From assembly GCA_963653535.1 (NCBI GenBank), contig CAVJWU010000007.1:1-39034 (forward strand): DNA of 39,034 nt, given 5' to 3'. Below are positions 1 to 8,160 of this stretch, piece by piece. The translations under genes were made by a program, and so were the position numbers. The notes beneath the pieces are model-generated. The model was not told the DNA's origin. It searched no databases and saw only the letters and a list, made by a program, of their open reading frames with translations. Numbering within the stretch: position 1 is the stretch's first letter; each line of letters starts with the position of its first letter. Source of the DNA: UBA3210 sp963653535. GTDB taxonomy: Bacteria > Bacillota_I > Bacilli_A > RFN20 > CAG-449.

Positions 1-138
1 ATTATTTTTCGAATAGTTTAACACTATATTTTAGGGTTAACGCCTAATGTCAGGTACTATTAACAAGTTTATTTTATCTCGTAACGATAATTCTTTTATC
101 TTAAAATTAAAAATTGTAAAATATTTTTGAGGTTTATT

Positions 139-1422
139 ATGGAATTTAAAGAACATTTAAAAAAATATCTAAGTGAAGAAGAAATAAATAAATTAATCGA
201 TGCTTTAGATGAAAAAGAATCAAAGCATGCTTTAATTTTAAATAATGAGAAGATAAGTGATGAAGAATTTAAACTTAAATTTCCTAATATCACTCCTCAT
301 CCACTAGTTCCACATTGCTATTTATATAATAAGGATGAATATGAATTTGGTAAGTCTATCTATTTTGAAATGGGCTATTACTATATTTTTGAACCTTGTT
401 CATCTTTAGTAAGTCATTTTTTTAATCCAAATAAAGATGATATAGTGTTAGATATCGCCGCTGCTCCAGGAGGAAAAACGTTACATTCTTCATTATTAAT
501 GGAAAATGAAGGTTTAATTCTTTCTAATGAAATTAATCTAGCAAGAAGTTATATTCTTTCTAGTAACGTAGAAAGAATGGGAAGAAAAAATGTCGTAGTT
601 ATTAATAATTCAATCGATGATTTAAGTAATAAATATCATAATTATTTTACTAAGATTATTTTAGATGCACCTTGTTCAGGAAGTGGGATGTTTAGAAAAA
701 ATGATCTTATGAAATTAGATTGGACTTATCAAAAAGTTCTCTCTTTAGCGATTATACAAAAAGATCTATTATTAAAAGCATATGATATGCTAGTTCCAGG
801 AGGAAGTATCGTCTATTCAACATGTTCATTTTCATATGAAGAAGATGAAGAAGTTGTTTTAGATTTACTTTCTAAAACTGATGCAATAATCGATGATATT
901 AATGTAAGTGAAACTTTCTATCAAAGTGAATCAAAAATTGGCATTCATTTATTCCCACATTTATTTTCTGGTGAAGGTCATTATATTTGTAAAATATCTA
1001 AGCCAAATGTGGGAGATCGCATCTATGAAAAAAATGAAAAAGATAATTTTAATGACATTAGAAAATTATGTTATCTTCAGGATGGCTACATCTATAAAAA
1101 TAATGATGCTTTTTATTATCTAAATAAATATATTAATTTAAAATCATTACATATTATTCGCGGCGGTTTAAAACTAGGAACATTAGAAAAATATGGATTT
1201 GAATTTGATCATGCCCTAGCTAAATATTTAAAAACATTTTCTAACGTAGTTAATTTAAATTTAGAACAAGCTAAATCTTATCTAGAAGGTAATCAAATAA
1301 CTAGTGAAAGTAAAAAAGGTTATTGCTTATTAACTTATGAAGGTAATTCTTTAGGACTAGGTAAATCTAGTAATAATAAAATTAACAATAAGTATCCGAA
1401 AGGACTACGCGTCAAGTTGTAA
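139..1422 (+). CDS. rsmF: RsmF/RsmB-type 16S rRNA (cytosine-C5)-methyltransferase
   Basis: SAM-dependent RNA m5C methyltransferase of the NOL1/NOP2/Sun family, 427 aa. Visible motifs are SAM-binding motif I DIAAAPGGKT (about residue 104), motif IV DAPCSGSG with its cysteine near residue 179, and motif VI YSTCSFS with the catalytic cysteine near residue 229, so both family cysteines are intact. The C-terminal third (about 300-427) resembles the accessory RNA-binding module of RsmF/YebU-type enzymes. The ATG at 139 is preferred over an in-frame TTG at 127 because TTGAGG lies just upstream as a Shine-Dalgarno. The exact target cytosine cannot be read from the sequence. This intact enzyme contrasts with the degenerate RsmB homologue at 6668-7954. 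No convincing promoter or upstream gene is visible in bases 1-138. Confidence 0.9.
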   Translation: MEFKEHLKKYLSEEEINKLIDALDEKESKHALILNNEKISDEEFKLKFPNITPHPLVPHCYLYNKDEYEFGKSIYFEMGYYYIFEPCSSLVSHFFNPNKDDIVLDIAAAPGGKTLHSSLLMENEGLILSNEINLARSYILSSNVERMGRKNVVVINNSIDDLSNKYHNYFTKIILDAPCSGSGMFRKNDLMKLDWTYQKVLSLAIIQKDLLLKAYDMLVPGGSIVYSTCSFSYEEDEEVVLDLLSKTDAIIDDINVSETFYQSESKIGIHLFPHLFSGEGHYICKISKPNVGDRIYEKNEKDNFNDIRKLCYLQDGYIYKNNDAFYYLNKYINLKSLHIIRGGLKLGTLEKYGFEFDHALAKYLKTFSNVVNLNLEQAKSYLEGNQITSESKKGYCLLTYEGNSLGLGKSSNNKINNKYPKGLRVKL

Positions 1423-1449
1423 CTTTTTTCAATTTTTTAAAAAAATAAT

Positions 1450-1478
1450 TTGCAATAATATTTTGTTGATGCTAATAT
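1450..1478 (+). promoter_or_regulatory. Promoter of rpmB
   Basis: The -35 TTGCAA (1450-1455) is separated by 17 bases from the -10 TAATAT (1473-1478). A TG dinucleotide one base upstream of the -10 gives an extended -10 form. Transcription would start near 1485, giving a leader of about 43 nt before rpmB. Confidence 0.55.
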
Positions 1479-1527
1479 ATTTCAGTAAGCGAATTTTTTT
1501 ATGCGCTTAGTTAAGGAGGTCGAAAAT

Positions 1528-1743
1528 ATGGCAGCAAGAGTATGTCCTGTAACAGGCAAAGGACCAATTAGTGGCAACAAGCGTTCCCACTCCTTAATAG
1601 CTACACGCAGAAGATGGAATGTAAATTTACAACCAGTTAAAGTAAATCTCAATGGACGTGTTGTAACAATGAGATTATCCGCACGCGCTATTAAGACTTT
1701 ACGTAAATCAAATAGAAAAGCTTCAGAAACAACTGCAGCATAA
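1528..1743 (+). CDS. rpmB: 50S ribosomal protein L28
   Basis: Large-subunit ribosomal protein bL28, 71 aa. The N-terminus MAARVCPVTGKGPISGN and the later block RRRWNVNLQPV are typical of the family. Length is slightly above the usual 62-64 aa because of a Lys/Ala/Thr-rich tail. The ATG at 1528 is chosen over an in-frame ATG at 1501 because AAGGAGGT (1513-1520) sits 7 bases before it and protein similarity begins there. It is the L28 form without a zinc CXXC pair (only one cysteine). It is divided from the minus-strand operon by two back-to-back terminators, and its position beside the rpe/rsgA/prkC cluster is the same as in Bacillus subtilis. Confidence 0.97.
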   Translation: MAARVCPVTGKGPISGNKRSHSLIATRRRWNVNLQPVKVNLNGRVVTMRLSARAIKTLRKSNRKASETTAA

Positions 1744-1762
1744 TTTATAAATTACGTTAATT

Positions 1763-1788
1763 AAGCTCACCATTAGGTGAGTTTTTTT
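1763..1788 (+). terminator. Rho-independent terminator of rpmB
   Basis: Stem CTCACC (1766-1771), loop ATTA, GGTGAG (1776-1781), then seven T. Flanking AA/TT extends the stem. Confidence 0.9.
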
Positions 1789-1793
1789 ATGCA

Positions 1794-1819
1794 TAAAAAA
1801 ATCACTCTTACGAGTGATT
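1794..1819 (-). terminator. Terminator of the rsmB-like to rpe operon
   Basis: On the minus strand, ATCACTC pairs with GAGTGAT across a four-base loop and is followed by a run of T (A run at 1795-1800 on the plus strand). The hairpin reaches into the stop codon of the last gene of the operon (TAA at 1818-1820). Confidence 0.85.
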
Positions 1820-2456
1820 AATAAAATAAACTTCTAATAATACCAACAAGTATTATTAATAAATACAATATTATATTAATCCATTCAACTGATGCAAATG
1901 GAATAACTTTCTTTCGAACATTATTTTCTTTATCAATATAATTCATATACCATAATTTAGTTATAGGAAAAGTTGATAAAACAAATGAAACAGTGGTTAA
2001 AGGAATATAAAAGAAACCGAAATAAAAGACATTATTAATTCCTACTTTCATGAATGCGTTGAAACATAAGAGAAGAGAATTAACTAAATTAATAACCATT
2101 AAACTAAGTGATAAAAATAGACGAGGGTAATAATAATAAAAAGGAACAAAAAATAAGCATGCAATTATTATTCCTTCAATAATTAAGAAAAAAGAAGCAA
2201 ATTTACTAGTGAAACTTCCATCTACTGATTGATAAAAAGTAAAATATATCGAAATACATAAAATAATGATTGAGCCAGTTAATTCTGCCCGAAATGCATT
2301 TAATAAACGAATATTAAAATTAGTCTTAAGTTCAAAAGGAAAATGATTTAAAAAATTAAATCTTTTAGAATAATCTCTTTTATACATGATAGTTCCTACA
2401 TATAAACTACTAAAAAACAAAATTATCCCGATAAGATAAACATATAAATTAATCAT
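1818..2456 (-). CDS. Hypothetical polytopic membrane protein
   Basis: I do not recognise this 212-aa protein. It is strongly hydrophobic with about six predicted membrane segments (near residues 3-25, 58-75, 88-108, 115-135, 143-163 and 190-210), short loops and no catalytic motif that I can see. A charged stretch KRDYSKRFNF follows the first segment and DKENNVRKK precedes the last. It is the final gene of the operon. Its ATG overlaps the end of rpe by 8 bases (ATGATTAA), suggesting translational coupling. In Bacillus the slot after rpe is held by thiN (thiamine pyrophosphokinase), but this protein shows no resemblance to ThiN. Confidence 0.75.
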   Translation of the reverse strand: MINLYVYLIGIILFFSSLYVGTIMYKRDYSKRFNFLNHFPFELKTNFNIRLLNAFRAELTGSIIILCISIYFTFYQSVDGSFTSKFASFFLIIEGIIIACLFFVPFYYYYPRLFLSLSLMVINLVNSLLLCFNAFMKVGINNVFYFGFFYIPLTTVSFVLSTFPITKLWYMNYIDKENNVRKKVIPFASVEWINIILYLLIILVGIIRSLFY

Positions 2457-3111
2457 GTCTTAATTTCTCCATCGCTTCTACATAAGAAGTAGATTTTATA
2501 ATAAATGAACCGACAACAAATAATTCGCAACCTGATTCTTGAGCTTTAGTTATCGTTTTATCGTTAATTCCCCCATCAACTTCAATGAGATAATTTAAAT
2601 TATTTTTCTTTTTATATTCTTTTAGATAAGATATTTTATCTAAAGAAGAATCAATGAAAGCTTGTCCACCTTTACCTGGAACTACGCTCATGACGAGGAC
2701 TAAATCTAGATTAGGTAAATATTCTTCAATCTCTTTTACACTTGTCGATGGATTAATCGCTAAACCTGCTTTTATCGAATATGATTTAATTAAATTAATA
2801 TAACGAATAATATCTTCTTTTTTGCTCGCTTCAAAATGAAAAGTAATATTATTTGCTTTTGCTTGAGCGTATTCTTTAATATGCTTTTCTAAATCAAAAG
2901 TCATTAAATGGACATCAAAGAAAACATCCTTATTATCTATATTTGCTTTTAAGAATTTAAAATGATCGATTGAAAAAGAAGTGTTTGTTACAAACTTACC
3001 ATCCATTACATCATAATGAATAAAATCACATCCTGCTTTTAATAATTCATTAGTGACACTGACGATTTTTTCATCGCTAACTCCTAAAATAGAAGGTCCA
3101 ATTTTCATCAT
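2449..3111 (-). CDS. rpe: Ribulose-phosphate 3-epimerase
   Basis: Interconverts D-ribulose 5-phosphate and D-xylulose 5-phosphate in the non-oxidative pentose phosphate pathway. The 220-aa TIM-barrel carries the family signatures: GPSILGVSD at the N-terminus, HYDVMDGKFV with a metal/catalytic Asp, FFDVHLM with a metal-binding Asp and His, a VMSVVPGKGGQ phosphate loop, and VDGGIN with the second catalytic Asp. Length is normal. It lies 1 base after rsgA and overlaps the next gene by 8 bases. Transketolase at 24775-26742 uses its product, xylulose 5-phosphate. Two consecutive ATG codons make the start ambiguous by one residue; AAAGGA upstream is the likely ribosome binding site. Confidence 0.96.
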   Translation of the reverse strand: MMKIGPSILGVSDEKIVSVTNELLKAGCDFIHYDVMDGKFVTNTSFSIDHFKFLKANIDNKDVFFDVHLMTFDLEKHIKEYAQAKANNITFHFEASKKEDIIRYINLIKSYSIKAGLAINPSTSVKEIEEYLPNLDLVLVMSVVPGKGGQAFIDSSLDKISYLKEYKKKNNLNYLIEVDGGINDKTITKAQESGCELFVVGSFIIKSTSYVEAMEKLRHD

Positions 3112-3112
3112 A

Positions 3113-3976
3113 TTAATAACGATCCTTTCTAAATATTAATTCATCTGACATCGATAAATAATCTTCATAAATGATCTTTAATTTTTCATCATGAAGTAAA
3201 AATTCTTTTTTAGGGCATTCTTTTTCCGAGATATGTAAACAATTATTAAATTTACATTTATCTTTTACTAAAGAAAATCCGATAAAGCTAGAAGCGAGTT
3301 CTTCTTTAAATAAAGGTAACTCTAAAGAAGAAAATCCAGGAGTATCCGCGATATAACCATTTTTAAAAGGGAGTAAAATAACTTCTTTTGTTTGATGCTT
3401 TCCTCTTCCTAATGCAATTGAAAATTCTCCAATATCGCGATTAAAATCCGGATCAAGGACGTTAATTAAACTCGATTTACCAACACCAGTTTGTCCCATA
3501 AAAGCAACTACTTTTCCTTTAATTTCATCTAAAATAATATCTAAATTTAAATTATTTTTTTTTGAAAAAGGAATAACTTTAACGCCAATTTTTTTATAAG
3601 TTTCAACAATTTCTTTAACTTTACTTTCTTCTCCTAAATCTACTTTCGTTAAGATAACTAAAGGCTTAATTCCTGAAGCATTTAATAAAGTTAAAAATTT
3701 ATTAAGTAAAAAAGAAGAAAAATCAGGTGTAACTAAAGAAGTAACGATGATTCCTAAATCTATATTCGCGATGCGTGGTCTAATTAACGAATTATTTTGT
3801 TCTAAAACTTCTTCTAATGTCTTATCTATCTCATTGACTAAAACGTTATCACCAATAAGAAGTTTCTTTTTTAAATGTTTTAATTTTCCTCGAGGAGTAA
3901 CTTCGATAAAATTATTATCTTTTAAACTTACTTTATATACTCCTCCAATCGTTGAGATTATTTTTCCTTCGAGCAT
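3113..3976 (-). CDS. rsgA: Ribosome small-subunit-dependent GTPase A
   Basis: Circularly permuted GTPase that assists late maturation of the 30S subunit, 287 aa. An N-terminal OB-fold (about 1-65) is followed by the permuted G-domain in the order G4 (TKVD), G1 (GQTGVGKSSL), G3 (DTPGFSSL). A C-terminal zinc site of the form C-x4-C-x-H-x5-C is seen in CKFNNCLHISEKEC. All key residues are present and length is normal. It lies 2 bases after the kinase gene; the prpC-prkC-rsgA order is the widespread Firmicutes/Mollicutes arrangement, and in Bacillus PrkC phosphorylates RsgA. Confidence 0.96.
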   Translation of the reverse strand: MLEGKIISTIGGVYKVSLKDNNFIEVTPRGKLKHLKKKLLIGDNVLVNEIDKTLEEVLEQNNSLIRPRIANIDLGIIVTSLVTPDFSSFLLNKFLTLLNASGIKPLVILTKVDLGEESKVKEIVETYKKIGVKVIPFSKKNNLNLDIILDEIKGKVVAFMGQTGVGKSSLINVLDPDFNRDIGEFSIALGRGKHQTKEVILLPFKNGYIADTPGFSSLELPLFKEELASSFIGFSLVKDKCKFNNCLHISEKECPKKEFLLHDEKLKIIYEDYLSMSDELIFRKDRY

Positions 3977-3978
3977 AA

Positions 3979-4860
3979 TTAATCCTTTTTAGAACGATGG
4001 AATAATCTTTGGAAGAAAGATTTTTTCTTTAATGCATCTGGATCTCTTAACACACGATCAATATCTTTTCTCATATCGTAAACGCTCTTATATCTATTAG
4101 ATGGATTTTTTTCTGTTGCTTTATAAATAATCTTTTCGACTGCAACTGGTACTTTTGGATTTAATTTTCTAACACTTGGGAATTTATCTTTAATATGCAT
4201 TAAAGCAACTGTAACAGGAGATTCATCATCAAAAGGAACTTTTCCTGTTAATAATTCATAAAATGTAATACCTAATGCGTAAATATCTGATTGAGGAGAA
4301 GCAGGATTACCTTGAGAAATTTCTGGTGCAAGATAATGAACTGAACCTACTACTACTTCAGAACGAGTAACTCGAGAAGCATTTTGGAAAGTTGCAATAC
4401 CAAAATCACCAAGTTTAACAGTAGAATCATTTGTAATATAAACATTTTGAGGTTTAATATCACGATGAATAACATTATGTTGATGAGCGTGTAAAACAGC
4501 AGAACAAAGTTGATACATTATATCACAAGCTTCTAAAACACCATATTTTCCACGGGCATTTAAGACGTCTCTTAAAGTTTGGCCTTTAACAAGTTCAGTC
4601 ACCATATAAGGACGACCTTCTGCCGTACCTAAATTAATAACACGAACAATATTTTGATGGTTTAAACTTGCTGCAGCACGTGCTTCACGTTCAAAACGAG
4701 TAAGATTAACAGGATTTTTCATCGTATCTTCTTTAATAATTTTAACTGCGACATCTTTTTTAGATATTACATCAACCGCCCCGTAAACGATTGCCATTCC
4801 TCCTTCACCTAGTAAAGAAGTAATTTTATATCTTTCATCAATTAAATCACCAATTTTCAT
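3979..4860 (-). CDS. prkC: PrkC-type serine/threonine kinase without membrane or PASTA domains
   Basis: Hanks-type protein kinase, 293 aa. The full catalytic core is visible: glycine loop GEGGMAIVYG (18-27), Lys40 in VAVK, Glu59 of helix C, HRDIKPQN (132-139), DFG (152-154) and SDIYALG. After the kinase domain (about 270 residues) there is only a short basic/aromatic tail, KKKSFFQRLFHRSKKD, with no transmembrane segment and no extracellular PASTA repeats, whereas Bacillus PrkC is about 650 aa with both. The gene is not frameshifted: it ends in TAA with rsgA starting 2 bases later. Soluble short kinases of this kind are known in Mollicutes. The start has a strong GGAGGAGGA site. Its partner phosphatase is directly upstream. 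Confidence 0.95.
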   Translation of the reverse strand: MKIGDLIDERYKITSLLGEGGMAIVYGAVDVISKKDVAVKIIKEDTMKNPVNLTRFEREARAAASLNHQNIVRVINLGTAEGRPYMVTELVKGQTLRDVLNARGKYGVLEACDIMYQLCSAVLHAHQHNVIHRDIKPQNVYITNDSTVKLGDFGIATFQNASRVTRSEVVVGSVHYLAPEISQGNPASPQSDIYALGITFYELLTGKVPFDDESPVTVALMHIKDKFPSVRKLNPKVPVAVEKIIYKATEKNPSNRYKSVYDMRKDIDRVLRDPDALKKKSFFQRLFHRSKKD

Positions 4861-4861
4861 A

Positions 4862-5635
4862 TTAATCCTCCTCCCATAAAGCGACTGCGATATTATCTAT
4901 ACCGCCTGACTCATTCGCTAAATCTATCAATAATTCAACTTTCTCTTTCGTTGATTTATTCAAAGTTAAGACTTTTAAGATTTTTTCTTCATCGACCATA
5001 TTATATAATCCATCGGAACAAAGTAAAATTTTATTCATATCTTTATTAATAATCTTTTTATCCATAGTGACACTAGGATAAGTTCCAAGTGCATTCATTA
5101 AAACATGGCGTTTAGGATGAGTTAACATCTCTTCTTTTTTAATCTTTCCAGTTTGATATAAAAATTGTACATAAGTTTGATCAACGCTTAATTGTTCGAT
5201 TCTATTTCCATATAAAGCATAACATCTTGAATCACCAACATTAATGATAAATACTTTATTATCATAAATATAACAAGCTAAACAAGTTGTTCCCATTTCA
5301 TAATAAGAAATATCACTTGTTCCTAAGTCATTAATTTTTTTATTAGCTTTTTTTATCGCTCGAACAATTAATCTTTTTCTTTTATTATAAGAGATTATTT
5401 TTCCTAAAAATGTATGAAATCTTTTTTTATTGTGAACGAACTTTTCACTAAAAGAAGTACATTCTTCAATGATTGCTTCTAGTCCCATAGAAGAAGCAAC
5501 ATCACCTTTTAAGTGACCTCCCATACCATCTAAGACAACTAAAAGAATACCTCCATCATTAAATTTAAAAATCGAGGTTGAATCTTCATTTATCGGTCTA
5601 ACTAGACCTTTGTCTGTCTTAAAAAAATAACTCAT
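4862..5635 (-). CDS. prpC: PP2C-family serine/threonine phosphatase
   Basis: Metal-dependent phosphatase that reverses PrkC phosphorylation, 257 aa. Metal-binding and family motifs are intact: PINEDS near the N-terminus, VLDGMGGH, GDSRCYALYG, CSDGLYNM and GGIDNIAVALW near the C-terminus. I place the start at MSYFFKTDKG (ATG at 5633-5635) rather than 14 codons upstream, because family similarity begins there and its A is shared with the rlmN stop codon (TAATG), a one-base overlap typical of translational coupling. It ends 1 base before the kinase start. Length then agrees with the usual 240-260 aa. Confidence 0.94.
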   Translation of the reverse strand: MSYFFKTDKGLVRPINEDSTSIFKFNDGGILLVVLDGMGGHLKGDVASSMGLEAIIEECTSFSEKFVHNKKRFHTFLGKIISYNKRKRLIVRAIKKANKKINDLGTSDISYYEMGTTCLACYIYDNKVFIINVGDSRCYALYGNRIEQLSVDQTYVQFLYQTGKIKKEEMLTHPKRHVLMNALGTYPSVTMDKKIINKDMNKILLCSDGLYNMVDEEKILKVLTLNKSTKEKVELLIDLANESGGIDNIAVALWEED

Positions 5636-6675
5636 TACTTTAACTTTCCAACTTCTTTCGCTCTCAATTGACCGCATGCTGCGTCAATGTCTGTTCCGAA
5701 TTCTTTTCTAATTGTCGTATTAACTCCATGCTTAATACAATAATCCATAAAAGCATGTACTTTTTCACTATCTGCACGATCATAACCATTTTCAATAACT
5801 GGGTTGTATGGAATTAAATTAACATATGCATAAGTAGGTCTAATTAATTCTACTAGTTCTTTGGCATGTTCAAGAGAATCATTAACATCTTTTAACATAA
5901 TGTATTCATAAGTAACTCTTCTTCCCGCATGGTCAATATAATCTTTTACGGCAGGGATTAAGACTTCTAAAGGATAAGCTTTGTTAACCTTCATAATCTT
6001 ACTTCTTAATTCATTATTAGGTGCATGTAAGGAAATTGCGAGATTTACTTGTAAACCTTCTCGACCATATTGAATAATTTTATCTGGAATTCCACATGTT
6101 GAAACTGTGATGTGTCTTGCGCCAATAGCAAGAGCTTTTTGATCATTCGCGATACGAACAAAATCAATCACATTATCATAATTATCAAAAGGTTCACCAG
6201 TACCCATAACAACAATATGAGTAACTTTAGTTCCTTCTTCTTTTAATAAATCATTCATGACGAGAACTTCACCAACGATTTCATGAGCTTCTAAGTTTCT
6301 TTGCTTTTTTAATAAACCAGATGCGCAGAAAGAACATCCCATATTACAACCGACTTGTGAAGTAACGCAGATGACATTACCATAATTATAACGCATTAAA
6401 ACAGTCTCGACCTTACTACCATCTTTCATTTCTAAAAGAAGTTTAATAGTTCCATCACTCGCGACTTGTTTAATATATATTGAAGGTTTTTCTAAACAAT
6501 ATTTTCCTTTTAAAACTTCTCTGAAAGATTTTGAAATATCGCTCATATCATCAAATGAAGTCGCGCCTTTTTCATAAATCCAAGTAAAGATTTGTTTCGC
6601 TCTAAATTTAGATTGATTTTCTTCTAACATCAATTCTTCTAATTTAGTAAGTGTAAGTCCGTATAAATTAATCAT
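5635..6675 (-). CDS. rlmN: 23S rRNA (A2503-C2)/tRNA (A37-C2) methyltransferase RlmN
   Basis: Radical-SAM enzyme that methylates C2 of A2503 in 23S rRNA and A37 in some tRNAs, 346 aa. The iron-sulfur ligands are C110, C114 and C117 in CNMGCSFCASG. The C-terminal resolving cysteine lies in DIDAACGQL (about C334), and the SAM-binding MGTGEPFDN block is present. The ATG at 6675 is preferred over one six codons upstream because GGAAGAAG sits 4-5 bases before it. It overlaps the rsmB-like stop by 8 bases (ATGATTAA) and shares one base with prpC. Gene order matches Bacillus yloN. Confidence 0.96.
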   Translation of the reverse strand: MINLYGLTLTKLEELMLEENQSKFRAKQIFTWIYEKGATSFDDMSDISKSFREVLKGKYCLEKPSIYIKQVASDGTIKLLLEMKDGSKVETVLMRYNYGNVICVTSQVGCNMGCSFCASGLLKKQRNLEAHEIVGEVLVMNDLLKEEGTKVTHIVVMGTGEPFDNYDNVIDFVRIANDQKALAIGARHITVSTCGIPDKIIQYGREGLQVNLAISLHAPNNELRSKIMKVNKAYPLEVLIPAVKDYIDHAGRRVTYEYIMLKDVNDSLEHAKELVELIRPTYAYVNLIPYNPVIENGYDRADSEKVHAFMDYCIKHGVNTTIRKEFGTDIDAACGQLRAKEVGKLK

Positions 6676-7954
6676 GTTCTTCTTCCATTTCATTCTTTTT
6701 TAATTTTGCATAATATAAACCAATAGTTTTATATTCATATGGGAAAATCATTCTTTCTTCAATTAAAGAGAAATCTTTATTTGTTTCTAGGAAACCATGA
6801 ACTAAATGCATTGATTCTTTTGCATTTAAAGTTGTAACTGAATAGAAGAATAATCCACCTTTTTTAACAAATTTAGATGTTTCATTAATAACTTCATTTT
6901 GATATTTAATAAGATCATCTAAATCAGATTGTTTAAGTTGTAATAAAATTTCAGGATTCTTTCTTACTTCACCAATTTTGCTAGAACGTGGGAAGCAAAT
7001 GACTTTATCTTGTGATTCATATTCTAAGTGAGTACATAATAAATTATATTCTGCTTCTTCAACTTTCAAAGCTTTCGAGCCAAATGACTTCGCTTTAGTT
7101 TTTGCATCAAAATAGCTACTCGCAGTCGGTGCAAAATAATTAACTACACCAAAATCATCCATTTTATAAGCGCAAGATAAACTAAACATCACTTTGTCTT
7201 CTCCAAAGACTAAGACATTTTCACTTTGTAAAGGATTAACTACTTCAAGAAGAATTTGATAACTTCCATCTAAAACATATATCTTTTTTTGTTTAAATAA
7301 ATCAACCTTAATTAATGATTCTCTTCCTTCATAACTATATGCAGTACTAGCATAATCTAATTTAGTAAAAGCGTTATTTTGAGAAATTTCTTCTTTACCA
7401 ACCATAGGGTTTAAACAAACAGTAATATCTTTCTTAGGTTTTCTAGTTGCAGAGCAAGATTTATATGCGTGTTTTGGACCAAATTGTTTTTTGATCATAT
7501 TGACAACCCATTCTGGATAAGAATATTGTAATGCAGTTTTCTTAACAAAGTTATTTTCATACATACCGACTAAGGTATCATAACTTTTTGTAGTAATATT
7601 ATCATAGACTTGGCTAATTCGATTTATGTTTAAATCAAATTTCTTTTCAGCATTAACTTCCTCAAGTTGTTCTAATAAATCTTCTTTTGAAAAGCCTTTA
7701 ACAAATAATAAATAGCTTAAACCGATGATTAAAAAATCTAATAAACATTCATCAGTAGTTTTAAATTCTTCGTTAACCTGGAATTTTAATGTGTGATAAC
7801 GATTGACAATACATTTTAATGCATCTTTAACATAACTTTTATCTATTTCATCTAAGTTACATTCTTCAATCTTTCTGTTCATTAAGGTAGAAAAAGCATA
7901 TTTTCCATCCTTCAAATCTTTTAATAAATCATAAGTTTTAAGTAGTAAGTTCAT
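6668..7954 (-). CDS. Degenerate RsmB homologue (NusB-like domain plus inactive methyltransferase fold)
   Basis: Relative of RsmB, the 16S rRNA m5C967 methyltransferase, 428 aa, in the exact operon slot of rsmB (Bacillus yloM). The N-terminal half resembles a NusB-like RNA-binding domain followed by the family block YSYPEWVVNMIKKQFG. The catalytic half keeps the fold outline but not the active site. Motif I, normally LDxCAAPGGKT, reads VLDGSYQILLEV. Motif IV, normally DxPCSGxGxxRRxPD, reads CFPRSSKIGEVRKNPEI. Motif VI, normally YSTCTLxxEEN, reads YSVTTLNAKES. Both catalytic cysteines and the glycine-rich SAM loop are therefore absent. The frame is open and the start has a normal site, so it looks like an expressed pseudoenzyme, perhaps an RNA-binding assembly factor (inference). 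Confidence 0.8.
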   Translation of the reverse strand: MNLLLKTYDLLKDLKDGKYAFSTLMNRKIEECNLDEIDKSYVKDALKCIVNRYHTLKFQVNEEFKTTDECLLDFLIIGLSYLLFVKGFSKEDLLEQLEEVNAEKKFDLNINRISQVYDNITTKSYDTLVGMYENNFVKKTALQYSYPEWVVNMIKKQFGPKHAYKSCSATRKPKKDITVCLNPMVGKEEISQNNAFTKLDYASTAYSYEGRESLIKVDLFKQKKIYVLDGSYQILLEVVNPLQSENVLVFGEDKVMFSLSCAYKMDDFGVVNYFAPTASSYFDAKTKAKSFGSKALKVEEAEYNLLCTHLEYESQDKVICFPRSSKIGEVRKNPEILLQLKQSDLDDLIKYQNEVINETSKFVKKGGLFFYSVTTLNAKESMHLVHGFLETNKDFSLIEERMIFPYEYKTIGLYYAKLKKNEMEEEHD

Positions 7955-7977
7955 AATCCTTTATCCTCTTTAGTAAC

Positions 7978-7986
7978 ATTTTAGCA
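7978..7986 (-). promoter_or_regulatory. Extended -10 promoter of the rsmB-like/rlmN/prpC/prkC/rsgA/rpe operon
   Basis: On the minus strand, TGCTAAAAT is an extended -10 (TGn plus TAAAAT), about 24 bases before the start codon and just upstream of AGAGGATAAAGG. No clear -35 is seen. Confidence 0.45.
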
Positions 7987-8120
7987 AAGTTAATAATATT
8001 TATAAATATTATCTTATTTTAAAAACGTTTTTTTAGATAATTTCTGACTAAATTTAAATTTAGATATGCAATTGACATATATTTAATAAGTTGGAAGTTG
8101 TTTAATTTTCCCTAAAGAAC

Positions 8121-8152
8121 AAAAAAACATAAACCACTTAGTGGTCTATGTT
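8121..8152 (-). terminator. Terminator of the gmk-priA-panE-like operon
   Basis: The minus strand forms ACATAGACCACT pairing with AGTGGTTTATGT, an almost perfect inverted repeat (8128-8152), followed by seven T. It separates this operon from the rsmB-like operon promoter. Confidence 0.88.
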
Positions 8153-8160
8153 TAAAATCA

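Noticed and set aside
1..138. Tail of an upstream gene or promoter at the window start
   Set aside because: Short open frames end within 21 bases; a TAAAAT near 117-122 is too close to the start codon to be a good promoter.
3747..3992. Plus-strand open frame inside rsgA
   Set aside because: A shadow of rsgA on the opposite strand; composition follows the reverse complement of the real gene.
8072..8077. Perfect TTGACA on the plus strand between the PanE-like and rsmB-like genes
   Set aside because: No -10 at 16-18 bases and no plus-strand gene downstream.
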